From positions 1 to 7,436 of the forward strand of contig DATGOL010000027.1 in the NCBI GenBank assembly GCA_035306065.1: DNA of 7,436 nt, in the 5' to 3' direction. The position numbers and the translations under genes were made by a program. The DNA comes from JBBQHX01 sp035306065 (GTDB lineage: Bacteria; Gemmatimonadota; Gemmatimonadetes; Gemmatimonadales; Gemmatimonadaceae). The notes beneath the pieces were generated by a model. That model was not told where the DNA came from. It did not search any database and saw nothing but the letters and a program-made list of their open reading frames with translations. Shown piece after piece: positions 1 through 5,290 of this stretch; the first letter of the stretch is position 1; each line of letters opens with the position of its first letter.

Positions 1-230
1 TGGTTCGGCGTTGCCACAACCACGGCGTCCAGCTTTCCGTAGTTGAGCATGTCCTCGATGTCACTGTAGGTGTCGGGTACCTCGAAGCGATCTGCGAGTG
101 CCCGCACCTTGGCTGCATCGTTGTCGCAGAGCGACTGCACGGTAACGTTCCGCAGCCTGGACAGCACCGGCAGGTGTGCAAGCTGGGTGATCGCGCCCGC
201 GCCCACTATTCCCACTCTCGTTGCCGCCAT
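1..230 (-). CDS. Gfo/Idh/MocA-family oxidoreductase, N-terminal part (runs off the window)
   Basis: The 76 visible residues form the start of a Rossmann fold: beta strand, glycine-rich loop GIVGAGAITQLAHLP (about residues 7-21), a second strand ending in the acidic turn LCDND that would contact the NAD(P) ribose, and a third strand VVVATPN at the edge. The G-x-G-x-x-x-Q-x-x-HLP pattern is typical of Gfo/Idh/MocA enzymes, which oxidise or reduce sugars, inositols or related polyols with NAD(P). The catalytic EKP segment and the C-terminal substrate domain lie outside the window, so the substrate cannot be assigned. The ATG at 230-228 shares its A with the TGA of the upstream barrel-protein gene (TGATG), which suggests translational coupling. 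Only a weak GGGGA lies about 10 bases upstream, so the start may rely on that coupling. Family call firm; function unknown. Confidence 0.88.
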   Translation of the reverse strand, partial: MAATRVGIVGAGAITQLAHLPVLSRLRNVTVQSLCDNDAAKVRALADRFEVPDTYSDIEDMLNYGKLDAVVVATPN

Positions 231-901
231 CAGCGTGCGTTCCCCACGTTGAACACGTAGGCACCGCCAACACGCAGAGTGCCGGCGCGAATTCCGGATG
301 CAAGTTCGTATCGTGCGTGCATTGTGACCGCCAGGTTTGGAATGAGGAACACGTCTGCACCCGCCAGTGCTGCCACTCCGGCCGTGATCGTGTCGAAAGC
401 GTTCTCCACCAGTGTTCCGCTAAGTCCGTCGGCCTCGGCGTTGGTTGCATACGCGCCAATGCCGCCTCCCATGTACGGGCGCACTCGTGTCCAGGAAGCC
501 AGCTGGCGCCTGACGTCTGCGGTGAACGTAAGCGCTGCGAACGTTACCTCGTCCAGAACTACCCGCGCGTCACCTGTGGGGTCCACCACTATGGTGGACA
601 GGGAGTCCACTAGCCTCTGCACGGCCCTCTGCGTAAAGCTGGCCTCCCAGTAGCCTGCCGCGAATGCCACACGCCACCCCGGCCGAAGCTCCCCGTAATC
701 CGCAACGAGCGCGATTACCGGGGCAGACTCCATCTGGGACGGAAAGGTTACACCGGTCTCGATGCCGAACGACACCAGTCGCAGCCTGTCCAGGCCGAGT
801 ATCTCGAAAGCGGTGGTGTCGGGTCGGTCCTGTGCGCGTGCGGCGTGCGGCAGGACCAGGCCAGCCAGGATCAATGCAAGAAGTATCAGGCTGCGTGGCA
901 T
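230..901 (-). CDS. Probable outer-membrane beta-barrel protein with signal peptide
   Basis: A 223-residue secreted protein. Residues 1-23 are a clear Sec signal peptide: a short MPRS n-region, a hydrophobic core LILLALILAGLVL, and an ARA|Q type I cleavage site after residue 23. The mature part has no long hydrophobic helix. It has alternating, Gly- and aromatic-containing strands such as VSFGIETGVTF, WRVAFAAGYWEASF, RPYMGGGIGAYAT and LRVGGAYVF, as in small OmpW/OMP_b-brl-type barrels. The closing strand is followed by a short NVGNAR tail rather than ending in the usual C-terminal Phe. The ATG at 901 is preferred over longer in-frame starts because it places the signal peptide at the N-terminus and has AGGG 8 bases upstream. 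It lies 28 bases after rimO and overlaps the oxidoreductase start by one base. Its specific role is unknown. A periplasmic beta-rich protein is the main alternative. Confidence 0.8.
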   Translation of the reverse strand: MPRSLILLALILAGLVLPHAARAQDRPDTTAFEILGLDRLRLVSFGIETGVTFPSQMESAPVIALVADYGELRPGWRVAFAAGYWEASFTQRAVQRLVDSLSTIVVDPTGDARVVLDEVTFAALTFTADVRRQLASWTRVRPYMGGGIGAYATNAEADGLSGTLVENAFDTITAGVAALAGADVFLIPNLAVTMHARYELASGIRAGTLRVGGAYVFNVGNAR

Positions 902-929
902 GATCAGTACCCTGCGCAAGCGCTGCTGC

Positions 930-2336
930 TCACCGACCGAAACTCCCCATGCTTCCGGCACCCACAACCGGAAGGCTGCGCTTCGCGGGCGCTGACCTCA
1001 CGGGCGGCGGCATGACCACGGAGATGGCAGACGCGTGAAAGTCGTAGTCCTCCACGTCGTGAATGGCGGCCTCCACGAAGCTTCCGGGCGCGGCGTCCGT
1101 GCTGACCCAGGTGACTCCATCCACATCGTCAGCCTGCCACGGCGCGCGGGCCTGTGCCAGCCCCTCGCCTTCTTCGGCAGGCCGATCCACGAGCAGCCTG
1201 GCTACGGTTCCGAGATGGCGTTCGTAGCGTTCCGCGGTGATCACGCGCTGCAGGCTCGTGAGGCGTTCCAGTCGTTCCATCTTTATCGCGTCCGGCACAT
1301 CGTCAGGCAGGTCATACGCACGCGTCCCTTCCTGCGGAGAGTACGTGAACGCACCCACCCGATCGAACCGGGCCTCCTCCAGGAACTCGAGGAGTGTCTC
1401 GAAATCCTCGTCCGTCTCGCCGGGAAAGCCAACGATGCACGTGGTACGAATGGTCACGTTCGGCACGGCGTCGCGGAAGCGGGCGAGCTTCTCGCTGATC
1501 GTGCGCCGCCGCTCGGGACGCCGCATGCGCGCAAGCACCGAATCTGACGCATGCTGAATCGGCATGTCAATGTACGGAACCACGCGGCCGCCGCTGTCCG
1601 CAACCACCTGCAGCAGTCGCGGCGTAATACCCGCGGAGTACAGGTAGAGCATGCGAATCCAAGGGATTTCGGTCTCGTGCAGCAGGGACTCGAGCAGGTC
1701 TGGCAGGCCACGACCATCACGGATGTCCCGCCCCCAGTGTGCCAGGTCCTGGGCCACCAGGTTCACCTCGCGCGCACCCTGCATTTCGAGCAGCTGCGCT
1801 TCTCTAACCACCTCTGGCAGGGCGAAGGAGCGATGCCGGCCGCGCATGAGAGGAATTGCACAGAACGCGCACCCGTGGTCGCAGCCCTCGCTGATCTTCA
1901 GGTAGCGAACGTGAGGCAGGTCGCCCGTGTACAGCCGGTCGCCCGGGTGGAGTGGCGGAGCCTCGTTGAGCAGGCCCTGCTCAACCAGCGAAGGAAGCAG
2001 TGCGTCCACCTCGCTGGACCCGAGAAACAGGTCCACCTCCGGCAGCGCCTCCTCGAGTTCCGCCTTGTGTCGCTGCACCATGCATCCCAGCGCAACCACA
2101 GCCTTGCAACTCCCCTCGCTCCGGAGCCGGCCGGCGCTCACGAGGGCGTCAATCGACTCCTTTTTCGCCGCGTCAATGAAGCCGCAGGTATTCACGAGGA
2201 TTACATCGGCCTCGTCAAGCGACTCCACGGGCTCTGCACCCTGCGCTACCAGCGCAGCCAGGTAGCGCTCGCTGTCTACCGTATTCTTGTCGCACCCAAG
2301 TGTTACGAGGGCAACGCGGGTGGTGATTCCTTGCAT
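930..2336 (-). CDS. rimO: Ribosomal protein S12 (Asp) methylthiotransferase RimO
   Basis: A 468-residue radical-SAM enzyme that adds a methylthio group to a conserved aspartate of ribosomal protein uS12. The N-terminal UPF0004 domain has the three cysteines of the auxiliary 4Fe-4S cluster: C15 (LGCDKNTVDSE), C51 (NTCGF) and C85 (ALGC). The radical-SAM motif CDHGCAFC supplies C152, C156 and C159. A TRAM domain spans about 371-437. KISEGCDHGC...PLMRG and DMPIQHAS are RimO-type readings; MiaB normally has MEGCN...YTRG and PVQSGS. The ATG at 2336 puts LGCDKN where RimO proteins usually have it. A TTG at 2420 would add 28 unconserved residues. No convincing Shine-Dalgarno precedes either start. 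Two oddities are QDLAHWG (195-202) where family members usually have QD(T/S)xxYG, and a Pro/basic tail of about 29 residues after TRAM. It follows yajQ by 111 bases and precedes the barrel-protein gene by 28. Confidence 0.95.
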   Translation of the reverse strand: MQGITTRVALVTLGCDKNTVDSERYLAALVAQGAEPVESLDEADVILVNTCGFIDAAKKESIDALVSAGRLRSEGSCKAVVALGCMVQRHKAELEEALPEVDLFLGSSEVDALLPSLVEQGLLNEAPPLHPGDRLYTGDLPHVRYLKISEGCDHGCAFCAIPLMRGRHRSFALPEVVREAQLLEMQGAREVNLVAQDLAHWGRDIRDGRGLPDLLESLLHETEIPWIRMLYLYSAGITPRLLQVVADSGGRVVPYIDMPIQHASDSVLARMRRPERRRTISEKLARFRDAVPNVTIRTTCIVGFPGETDEDFETLLEFLEEARFDRVGAFTYSPQEGTRAYDLPDDVPDAIKMERLERLTSLQRVITAERYERHLGTVARLLVDRPAEEGEGLAQARAPWQADDVDGVTWVSTDAAPGSFVEAAIHDVEDYDFHASAISVVMPPPVRSAPAKRSLPVVGAGSMGSFGR

Positions 2337-2377
2337 GCAATAATGCCCGTGGGCTGTAAGCGATGTTCCTGTGGTAG

Positions 2378-2415
2378 TCGGGCGCGCTTCGCTTGCAACC
2401 CCAGGGCGCGCCCGA
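2378..2415 (-). other. Hairpin between yajQ and rimO (10-bp perfect stem)
   Basis: TCGGGCGCGC at 2378-2387 is the exact reverse complement of GCGCGCCCGA at 2406-2415, with an 18-base loop between them that contains the palindrome TTGCAA. In minus-strand RNA it begins 32 bases after the yajQ stop and ends 41 bases before the rimO ATG. No T-tract follows on either strand, so it is not a standard intrinsic terminator. It could protect the yajQ 3' end, act as an attenuator or reduce read-through into rimO. The structure is certain as a sequence feature; its role is an inference. Confidence 0.5.
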
Positions 2416-2447
2416 GGCAACGCGTCAGCAGGTGTCGCGGTGTGCGC

Positions 2448-2948
2448 CTACCGGTAGTTCCCGAACTGCAACTCCACGTCGAATTCCTCTGCCTTGAGCA
2501 CCCCGATCGCCTCCTGGAGTTCATCCCGGCCGGGCGCGGTAACGCGAACCTGATCGCCCTGAATTGCGGCCTGCACCTTCTTGAGCTTGGCGGCCTTTAT
2601 CGCTGCCGCCACCTTCTTGGCGGTTTCGCCATCCAGTGAGGTACGCAGCGATACCTCACGACGAACCGTGTCGCCACCGGCCGGCTTGATTTCACCCAGC
2701 TCCAGGTTCTTTACCGGAACGCCGCGCCTGATCAGGCGCGTGTGCAGAACGTCGTACAGCGCGTCCATCCGATATTCGTCCTGCGCGGTGAGAACGAGCT
2801 TCTCCTCTGCGCGCTGGAATTCGATCTCGGCCTTTACTCCCTTGAAGTCGTAGCGCTGGGCTATCTCCTTCTGGGCCTGGTTTACGGCGTTGTCCACTTC
2901 CTGCAGGTCCACGCCAGTGGTCACGTCGAACGAGTGCAGTTGTGCCAT
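2448..2948 (-). CDS. yajQ: YajQ/DUF520 family nucleotide-binding protein
   Basis: A 166-residue protein matching the usual 160-165 aa YajQ length. Family landmarks are the N-terminal FDVTTGVDLQEVDNAVNQA, the QRYDFKG segment near residues 32-38, and the second-repeat segment KKVAAAIKAAKLKKVQAAIQ followed by GDQVRVT, ending in VELQFGNYR. The fold is a pair of RNP-like ferredoxin domains. Members bind nucleotides or RNA, and Xanthomonas homologues have been reported as cyclic-di-GMP effectors; nothing in this sequence tests that role here. The ATG at 2948 gives the family N-terminus MAQLHSFDV; the longer open frame upstream reads as low-complexity Pro/Arg sequence and is rejected. Only a weak GAG lies 4 bases upstream of the start. 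It is separated from the sigma-factor gene by a terminator, so it should open a second transcription unit with rimO downstream. Confidence 0.95.
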   Translation of the reverse strand: MAQLHSFDVTTGVDLQEVDNAVNQAQKEIAQRYDFKGVKAEIEFQRAEEKLVLTAQDEYRMDALYDVLHTRLIRRGVPVKNLELGEIKPAGGDTVRREVSLRTSLDGETAKKVAAAIKAAKLKKVQAAIQGDQVRVTAPGRDELQEAIGVLKAEEFDVELQFGNYR

Positions 2949-2977
2949 GAAACTCGATGAGTGGCTTGAGGTGGTGC

Positions 2978-2994
2978 CGCGCACACCGTGCGCG
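2978..2994 (-). other. Small GC hairpin in the yajQ leader
   Basis: CGCGCAC at 2978-2984 and GTGCGCG at 2988-2994 form a perfect 7-bp stem around a 3-base loop, 29 bases upstream of the yajQ ATG. Any transcript starting upstream of 2994 would carry it in its 5' leader. In such GC-rich DNA a stem this short can occur by chance, so a regulatory role is only a possibility. Confidence 0.3.
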
Positions 2995-3009
2995 CGGGCC
3001 CGGCTGGTG

Positions 3010-3015
3010 AAGATA
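3010..3015 (-). promoter_or_regulatory. Candidate -10 element for yajQ (TATCTT)
   Basis: The minus strand reads TGCTATCTTCACC here, which resembles an extended -10 (TG, one base, TATCTT), 61 bases upstream of the yajQ ATG and downstream of the sigma-factor terminator. No recognisable TTGACA-like -35 is present at 16-18 bases. The need for a promoter between the terminator and yajQ is a reasonable inference, but this exact site is weakly supported. Confidence 0.25.
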
Positions 3016-3107
3016 GCAGGGACGGGGCGCTGGAGTGGTGCGCGGCGGGGCCGAGGTGCGTTTCCGTGCGCGAAATGGGGCTCTATCCGAGGGCTACCGG
3101 AATTGAA

Positions 3108-3139
3108 AGGGGGCGGTGCCATGCCTGGCACCGCCCCCT
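3108..3139 (-). terminator. Rho-independent terminator after the sigma-factor gene
   Basis: AGGGGGCGGTGCCA at 3108-3121 is the exact reverse complement of TGGCACCGCCCCCT at 3126-3139, giving a 14-bp stem with a 4-base loop. On the minus strand the stem ends in CCCCCT and is followed by TTCAATT, a short T-rich tract. The stem begins 66 bases after the sigma-factor stop. The plus strand has no T-run after the stem, so termination of minus-strand transcripts is the natural reading. It divides the window into an upstream lepB/sigma unit and a downstream yajQ-rimO unit. Confidence 0.82.
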
Positions 3140-3205
3140 CTACCTGCGTACTCGCACCGATAACGGGCGGGAATTCGGACGTCAGTTCGTCGTAATGGTC
3201 TTTCC

Positions 3206-4066
3206 CTATCCGAGGAAACTCTCCAGGGCGCGTGCCCTGCTAACGTGTCTCAGCCTGCTGAGCGCCTTCTCCTTGATCTGCCTTACCCTTTCCCTCGTGA
3301 TGCCGAGTACGACGCCGATCTGCTCGAGGGTCATGGGGTCTTCGCCGTGGAGGCCGAAGTAGAGCTGAAGGATCTTTGCCTCTCTTGGCTTCAGCCCGTT
3401 CAGCGCCTCCACAATGGACTCCGTAAGCGCCTTCTCGAACGCCTGCTCGTCTGGCGTGGGGTTCAGGTTGTCCGGCAGATAATCGAGGAGCTTGTTGTCC
3501 TCGCCGGGGGTCATCGGAGCATCGAGGGAGAGGTGCGTCTGCGAGATGGACATGGTGCGTGCGACTTCGTCTTCGCTGATGTCCAGCCCTTCCGCGATTT
3601 CCGCGTGGGTTGCTTCCCTGCCGAGTTCCTGGAGGAGAGTGCTTGCGCGTTTGCCTATTCGGTGCAGTGCGCCGGCCCTGTTGAGGGGAACCCGAACTAT
3701 GCGACTCTGTTCAGCGAGTGCCTGCAGGATGGCCTGCCGTATCCACCAGACCGCGTAGGAGATGAACTTGATCCCCTTGGTCTCGTCGAATTTGTGCGCC
3801 GCCCGAATGAGTCCGAGGTTGCCCTCGTTGATCAGGTCCGATAGCGAGACGCCCTGGTTCTGGTACTTCTTGGCGACGGAAACCACGAAGCGGAGATTGG
3901 AGCGAACGAGCTTGTCGAGCGCTTCCTCCTCGCCAGCCCTGATGCGCTGTGCGAGATATACCTCTTCTTCGCGGGTAATCAGCGGGTAAACGCTGATGTC
4001 GCGGAGGTACTGGTCCAGGGAGCCTTCCTCGTAAGAGGCCTTCTTTTGGGTAGTTGTTGCGGCCAT
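3206..4066 (-). CDS. rpoD: Sigma-70 RNA polymerase factor, probable primary (RpoD-type) without region 1.1
   Basis: A 286-residue sigma factor with all DNA- and core-binding regions. Region 1.2 starts at SLDQYLRDISVYPLITREEE (16-35). Region 2 spans about 52-125, with the core-binding LSDLINEGNLGLIRAAHKFD, the -10 melting segment FISYAVWWIRQAI and the -10 recognition stretch QALAEQSRIVRVP. Region 3 follows (about 129-205), then region 4 with the -35 helix-turn-helix MTLEQIGVVLGITRERVRQI (245-264). There is no region 1.1 or large non-conserved insert, unlike the roughly 600-residue E. coli RpoD. Short factors of this type serve as the primary sigma in Bacteroidota, which supports the assignment; a group 2 alternative sigma remains possible. 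The ATG at 4066 has GGAG 11 bases upstream. A TTG at 4156 would add 30 Arg-rich residues unlike the family. The gene lies 86 bases after lepB and ends in a strong terminator. Confidence 0.92.
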   Translation of the reverse strand: MAATTTQKKASYEEGSLDQYLRDISVYPLITREEEVYLAQRIRAGEEEALDKLVRSNLRFVVSVAKKYQNQGVSLSDLINEGNLGLIRAAHKFDETKGIKFISYAVWWIRQAILQALAEQSRIVRVPLNRAGALHRIGKRASTLLQELGREATHAEIAEGLDISEDEVARTMSISQTHLSLDAPMTPGEDNKLLDYLPDNLNPTPDEQAFEKALTESIVEALNGLKPREAKILQLYFGLHGEDPMTLEQIGVVLGITRERVRQIKEKALSRLRHVSRARALESFLG

Positions 4067-4094
4067 TGGGACAGCTGCTCCGTGTCCTGTCCAA
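4066..4094 (-). promoter_or_regulatory. Hairpin presenting the sigma-factor ribosome binding site
   Basis: On the minus strand GGACAG (4092-4087) pairs with CTGTCC (4074-4069). With one bulged base the stem extends to TTGGACAG pairing with CTGTCC(C)AA, whose last base is the A of the ATG. The 12-base loop holds the only Shine-Dalgarno candidate, GGAG. A stem touching the start codon with the ribosome site in its loop could modulate translation of the sigma factor. The base pairing is visible; any regulatory effect is inferred. Confidence 0.35.
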
Positions 4095-4128
4095 CTGAGG
4101 CCGACGCGTTCCCGCCGCGTTCGGCCGT

Positions 4129-4144
4129 GCTTCCGGGTGGAAGC
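4129..4144 (-). other. Short inverted repeat in the lepB-sigma factor spacer
   Basis: GCTTCC (4129-4134) and GGAAGC (4139-4144) form a perfect 6-bp stem with a 4-base loop, 8 bases after the lepB stop. It has no T-tract. It may mark a processing or pausing site between the two genes, or be chance. Confidence 0.25.
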
Positions 4145-4152
4145 GGGGTCTA

Positions 4153-4950
4153 TCAACGAACGCGACTACCTAACCGTGTCCAGCGGATATTGGTAAGCCA
4201 CGATAACGACTCTGCGGTGTCTGGTGCATAGCTGTAATAGACCACAAGGGGCTGACCCCGAACCAATGAGTCGGGAACCCAGCCCCAGTAACGACTGTCG
4301 AGCGAGTTGTCGCGGTTGTCTCCAAGCACGAAGAGGTGCTTGTCGGGCACTACTATCGGGCCCCAGTTGTTCCGCGACGGCTGATATGTCCGCGTGGCCT
4401 GGGCGGACCGAATGAGGTAGTCCCGCTGCCACCGGAAGTCATCGCCTGCCGGGTCGGTGTTGGGATCGGAGTGGGTTACGTATTCCTCGACCTGCGGATC
4501 GCCGTTCAGCTGCAGAACGCCGTCGAGCATTGCGACAGTGTCGCCGGGAAGGCCAACCAGCCGCTTGACGAAGTTCTTGGACGGGTCGTTGGGCCACTGG
4601 AATACGATCACGTCTCCGCGCGCCGGTTCACGTACCGCGGGAAGTGACTTGCCCGTAAAGGGGATCTCTGCTCCATACACGAGCTTGTTGACGAGCAGGA
4701 AGTCGCCAACGAGAAGTGTGCGTTCCATGCTGCCGCTGGGGATCTTGAAGGCCTCCACGAGGAAGGCGCGCATCACCAGAAACAGGCACACCGCTATTGC
4801 GAATGACTTTACGGATTCCCAGACGAAGCGCAGCGGGAGGTGCATGCCGCGGTTCATGCGGCGCAGCACTGCCTGACGCTGCTGCTCCGTGATCGTGTAG
4901 CGCGGCATTGAGCCCGCTGCACTGGAACTCGTGATGCGTGAATCTTCCAT
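4153..4950 (-). CDS. lepB: Signal peptidase I (type I leader peptidase)
   Basis: A 265-residue inner-membrane serine protease that removes signal peptides from exported proteins after translocation. A hydrophobic anchor spans about 49-68 (SFAIAVCLFLVMRAFLVEAF). Directly after it lies IPSGSM with the nucleophile Ser74 (Ser72 beside it). The general-base Lys129 is in FVKRLVGLPGD, and the conserved box E reads LGDNRDNSLDSRYWG (209-223). Several residues between boxes (about 140-195) form the periplasmic beta-rich insert seen in Gram-negative types. Length and motif order are normal, so the enzyme looks intact. The ATG at 4950 is chosen over the GTG at 4953 because AGGAGGTG lies upstream with 7 bases between AGGAGG and ATG, the best ribosome site in the window. 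The sigma-factor gene follows after 86 bases without a clear terminator, so co-transcription is likely. Confidence 0.96.
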   Translation of the reverse strand: MEDSRITSSSAAGSMPRYTITEQQRQAVLRRMNRGMHLPLRFVWESVKSFAIAVCLFLVMRAFLVEAFKIPSGSMERTLLVGDFLLVNKLVYGAEIPFTGKSLPAVREPARGDVIVFQWPNDPSKNFVKRLVGLPGDTVAMLDGVLQLNGDPQVEEYVTHSDPNTDPAGDDFRWQRDYLIRSAQATRTYQPSRNNWGPIVVPDKHLFVLGDNRDNSLDSRYWGWVPDSLVRGQPLVVYYSYAPDTAESLSWLTNIRWTRLGSRVR

Positions 4951-4957
4951 CACGACA

Positions 4958-4963
4958 CCTCCT
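4958..4963 (-). promoter_or_regulatory. Strong Shine-Dalgarno of lepB
   Basis: The minus strand reads TGAGGAGGTG around this site, matching eight consecutive bases (AGGAGGTG) of the anti-Shine-Dalgarno complement. The 7-base gap from AGGAGG to ATG at 4950 is near ideal, while the GTG one codon upstream would be only 4 bases away. It is far stronger than the sites of the other genes here and decides the lepB start. Confidence 0.8.
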
Positions 4964-5115
4964 CACGCGAACGCCTGACGCAACCGTAACGGCGCGACAG
5001 CCGACTGCCATGACGGCGGTGGTAAGGAACGACGAGTGCCGGACGTTGCAGCAAGTCGGATCTCGCTAACCGATTCATCGAGGAAGAAAGGTGACAGCCG
5101 CACGACGGCGTGGGG

Positions 5116-5226
5116 CTATCCCATTCTGGATTTAACCGGCCATACCGTGCTGGCGCAAGCGCCGGGCACCGCCCGCCGGACCATTCCCACGCCCGGCCGG
5201 AGCACCGCCTCGCGCTCCGGCCTCAT
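5116..5226 (-). CDS. Doubtful small ORF, 36 residues
   Basis: An ATG at 5226 opens a 36-codon frame ending in TAG at 5116-5118, with AGGAG 7 bases upstream, a better ribosome site than most genes in this window have. The product begins MRPEREAVLRPGVG, is Arg- and Val-rich, and has no recognisable domain, signal peptide or membrane helix. The frame overlaps the hairpin at 5197-5220. Short GC-rich frames arise easily by chance, so it is listed mainly because of its ribosome site and its position in an otherwise empty spacer. Confidence 0.18.
   Translation of the reverse strand: MRPEREAVLRPGVGMVRRAVPGACASTVWPVKSRMG
5197..5220 (-). other. Hairpin downstream of the aldehyde dehydrogenase gene (second)
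   Basis: CCGGAGC (5197-5203) and GCTCCGG (5214-5220) form a perfect 7-bp stem around a 10-base loop. In minus-strand RNA one G-U and one C-G pair can lengthen it to 9 bp. No T-tract follows, so intrinsic termination is uncertain. Confidence 0.35.
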
Positions 5227-5240
5227 CCCCTCACTCCTGC

Positions 5241-5269
5241 CTGCAAGCGCGCAATACTCGCGCCCGCAG
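5241..5269 (-). other. Hairpin just after the aldehyde dehydrogenase gene (first)
   Basis: CTGCAAGCGCG at 5241-5251 and CGCGCCCGCAG at 5259-5269 form, in minus-strand RNA, an 11-bp stem with two G-U pairs and a 7-base loop, 21 bases after the dehydrogenase stop. It has no T-tract. It is a candidate 3'-end stabiliser or weak terminator, acting together with the second hairpin. Confidence 0.4.
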
Positions 5270-5290
5270 CCACCAACCACCGACTCTACC

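Larger units (their letters stand above)
4951..5290. other. 340-base spacer between the aldehyde dehydrogenase gene and lepB
   Basis: No conserved gene is visible on either strand. It holds the lepB ribosome site (4958-4963), two hairpins just after the dehydrogenase gene (5197-5220 and 5241-5269) and one doubtful 36-codon ORF (5116-5226). No tRNA-like or riboswitch-like pattern was recognised. A lepB promoter should lie here, but I could not pick a convincing -35/-10 pair. Confidence 0.6.

Noticed and set aside
930..2336. MiaB or MtaB (tRNA methylthiotransferase) instead of RimO
   Set aside because: KISEGCDHGCAFC...PLMRG and DMPIQHAS are RimO readings; MiaB normally has MEGCN...YTRG and PVQSGS.
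2337..2420. A TTG start adding 28 residues to RimO
   Set aside because: The extension is unconserved and crosses the hairpin region. The family N-terminus begins just before VALVTLGCDKN.
1551..2639. A 362-codon open frame on the plus strand
   Set aside because: It lies opposite rimO and yajQ, both certain from their motifs. No recognisable domain is present, so it is a codon-bias shadow.
4067..4156. A TTG start adding 30 residues to the sigma factor
   Set aside because: The extra residues are Arg-rich and unlike region 1.1, and the frame would overlap the lepB stop. The ATG at 4066 is simpler.
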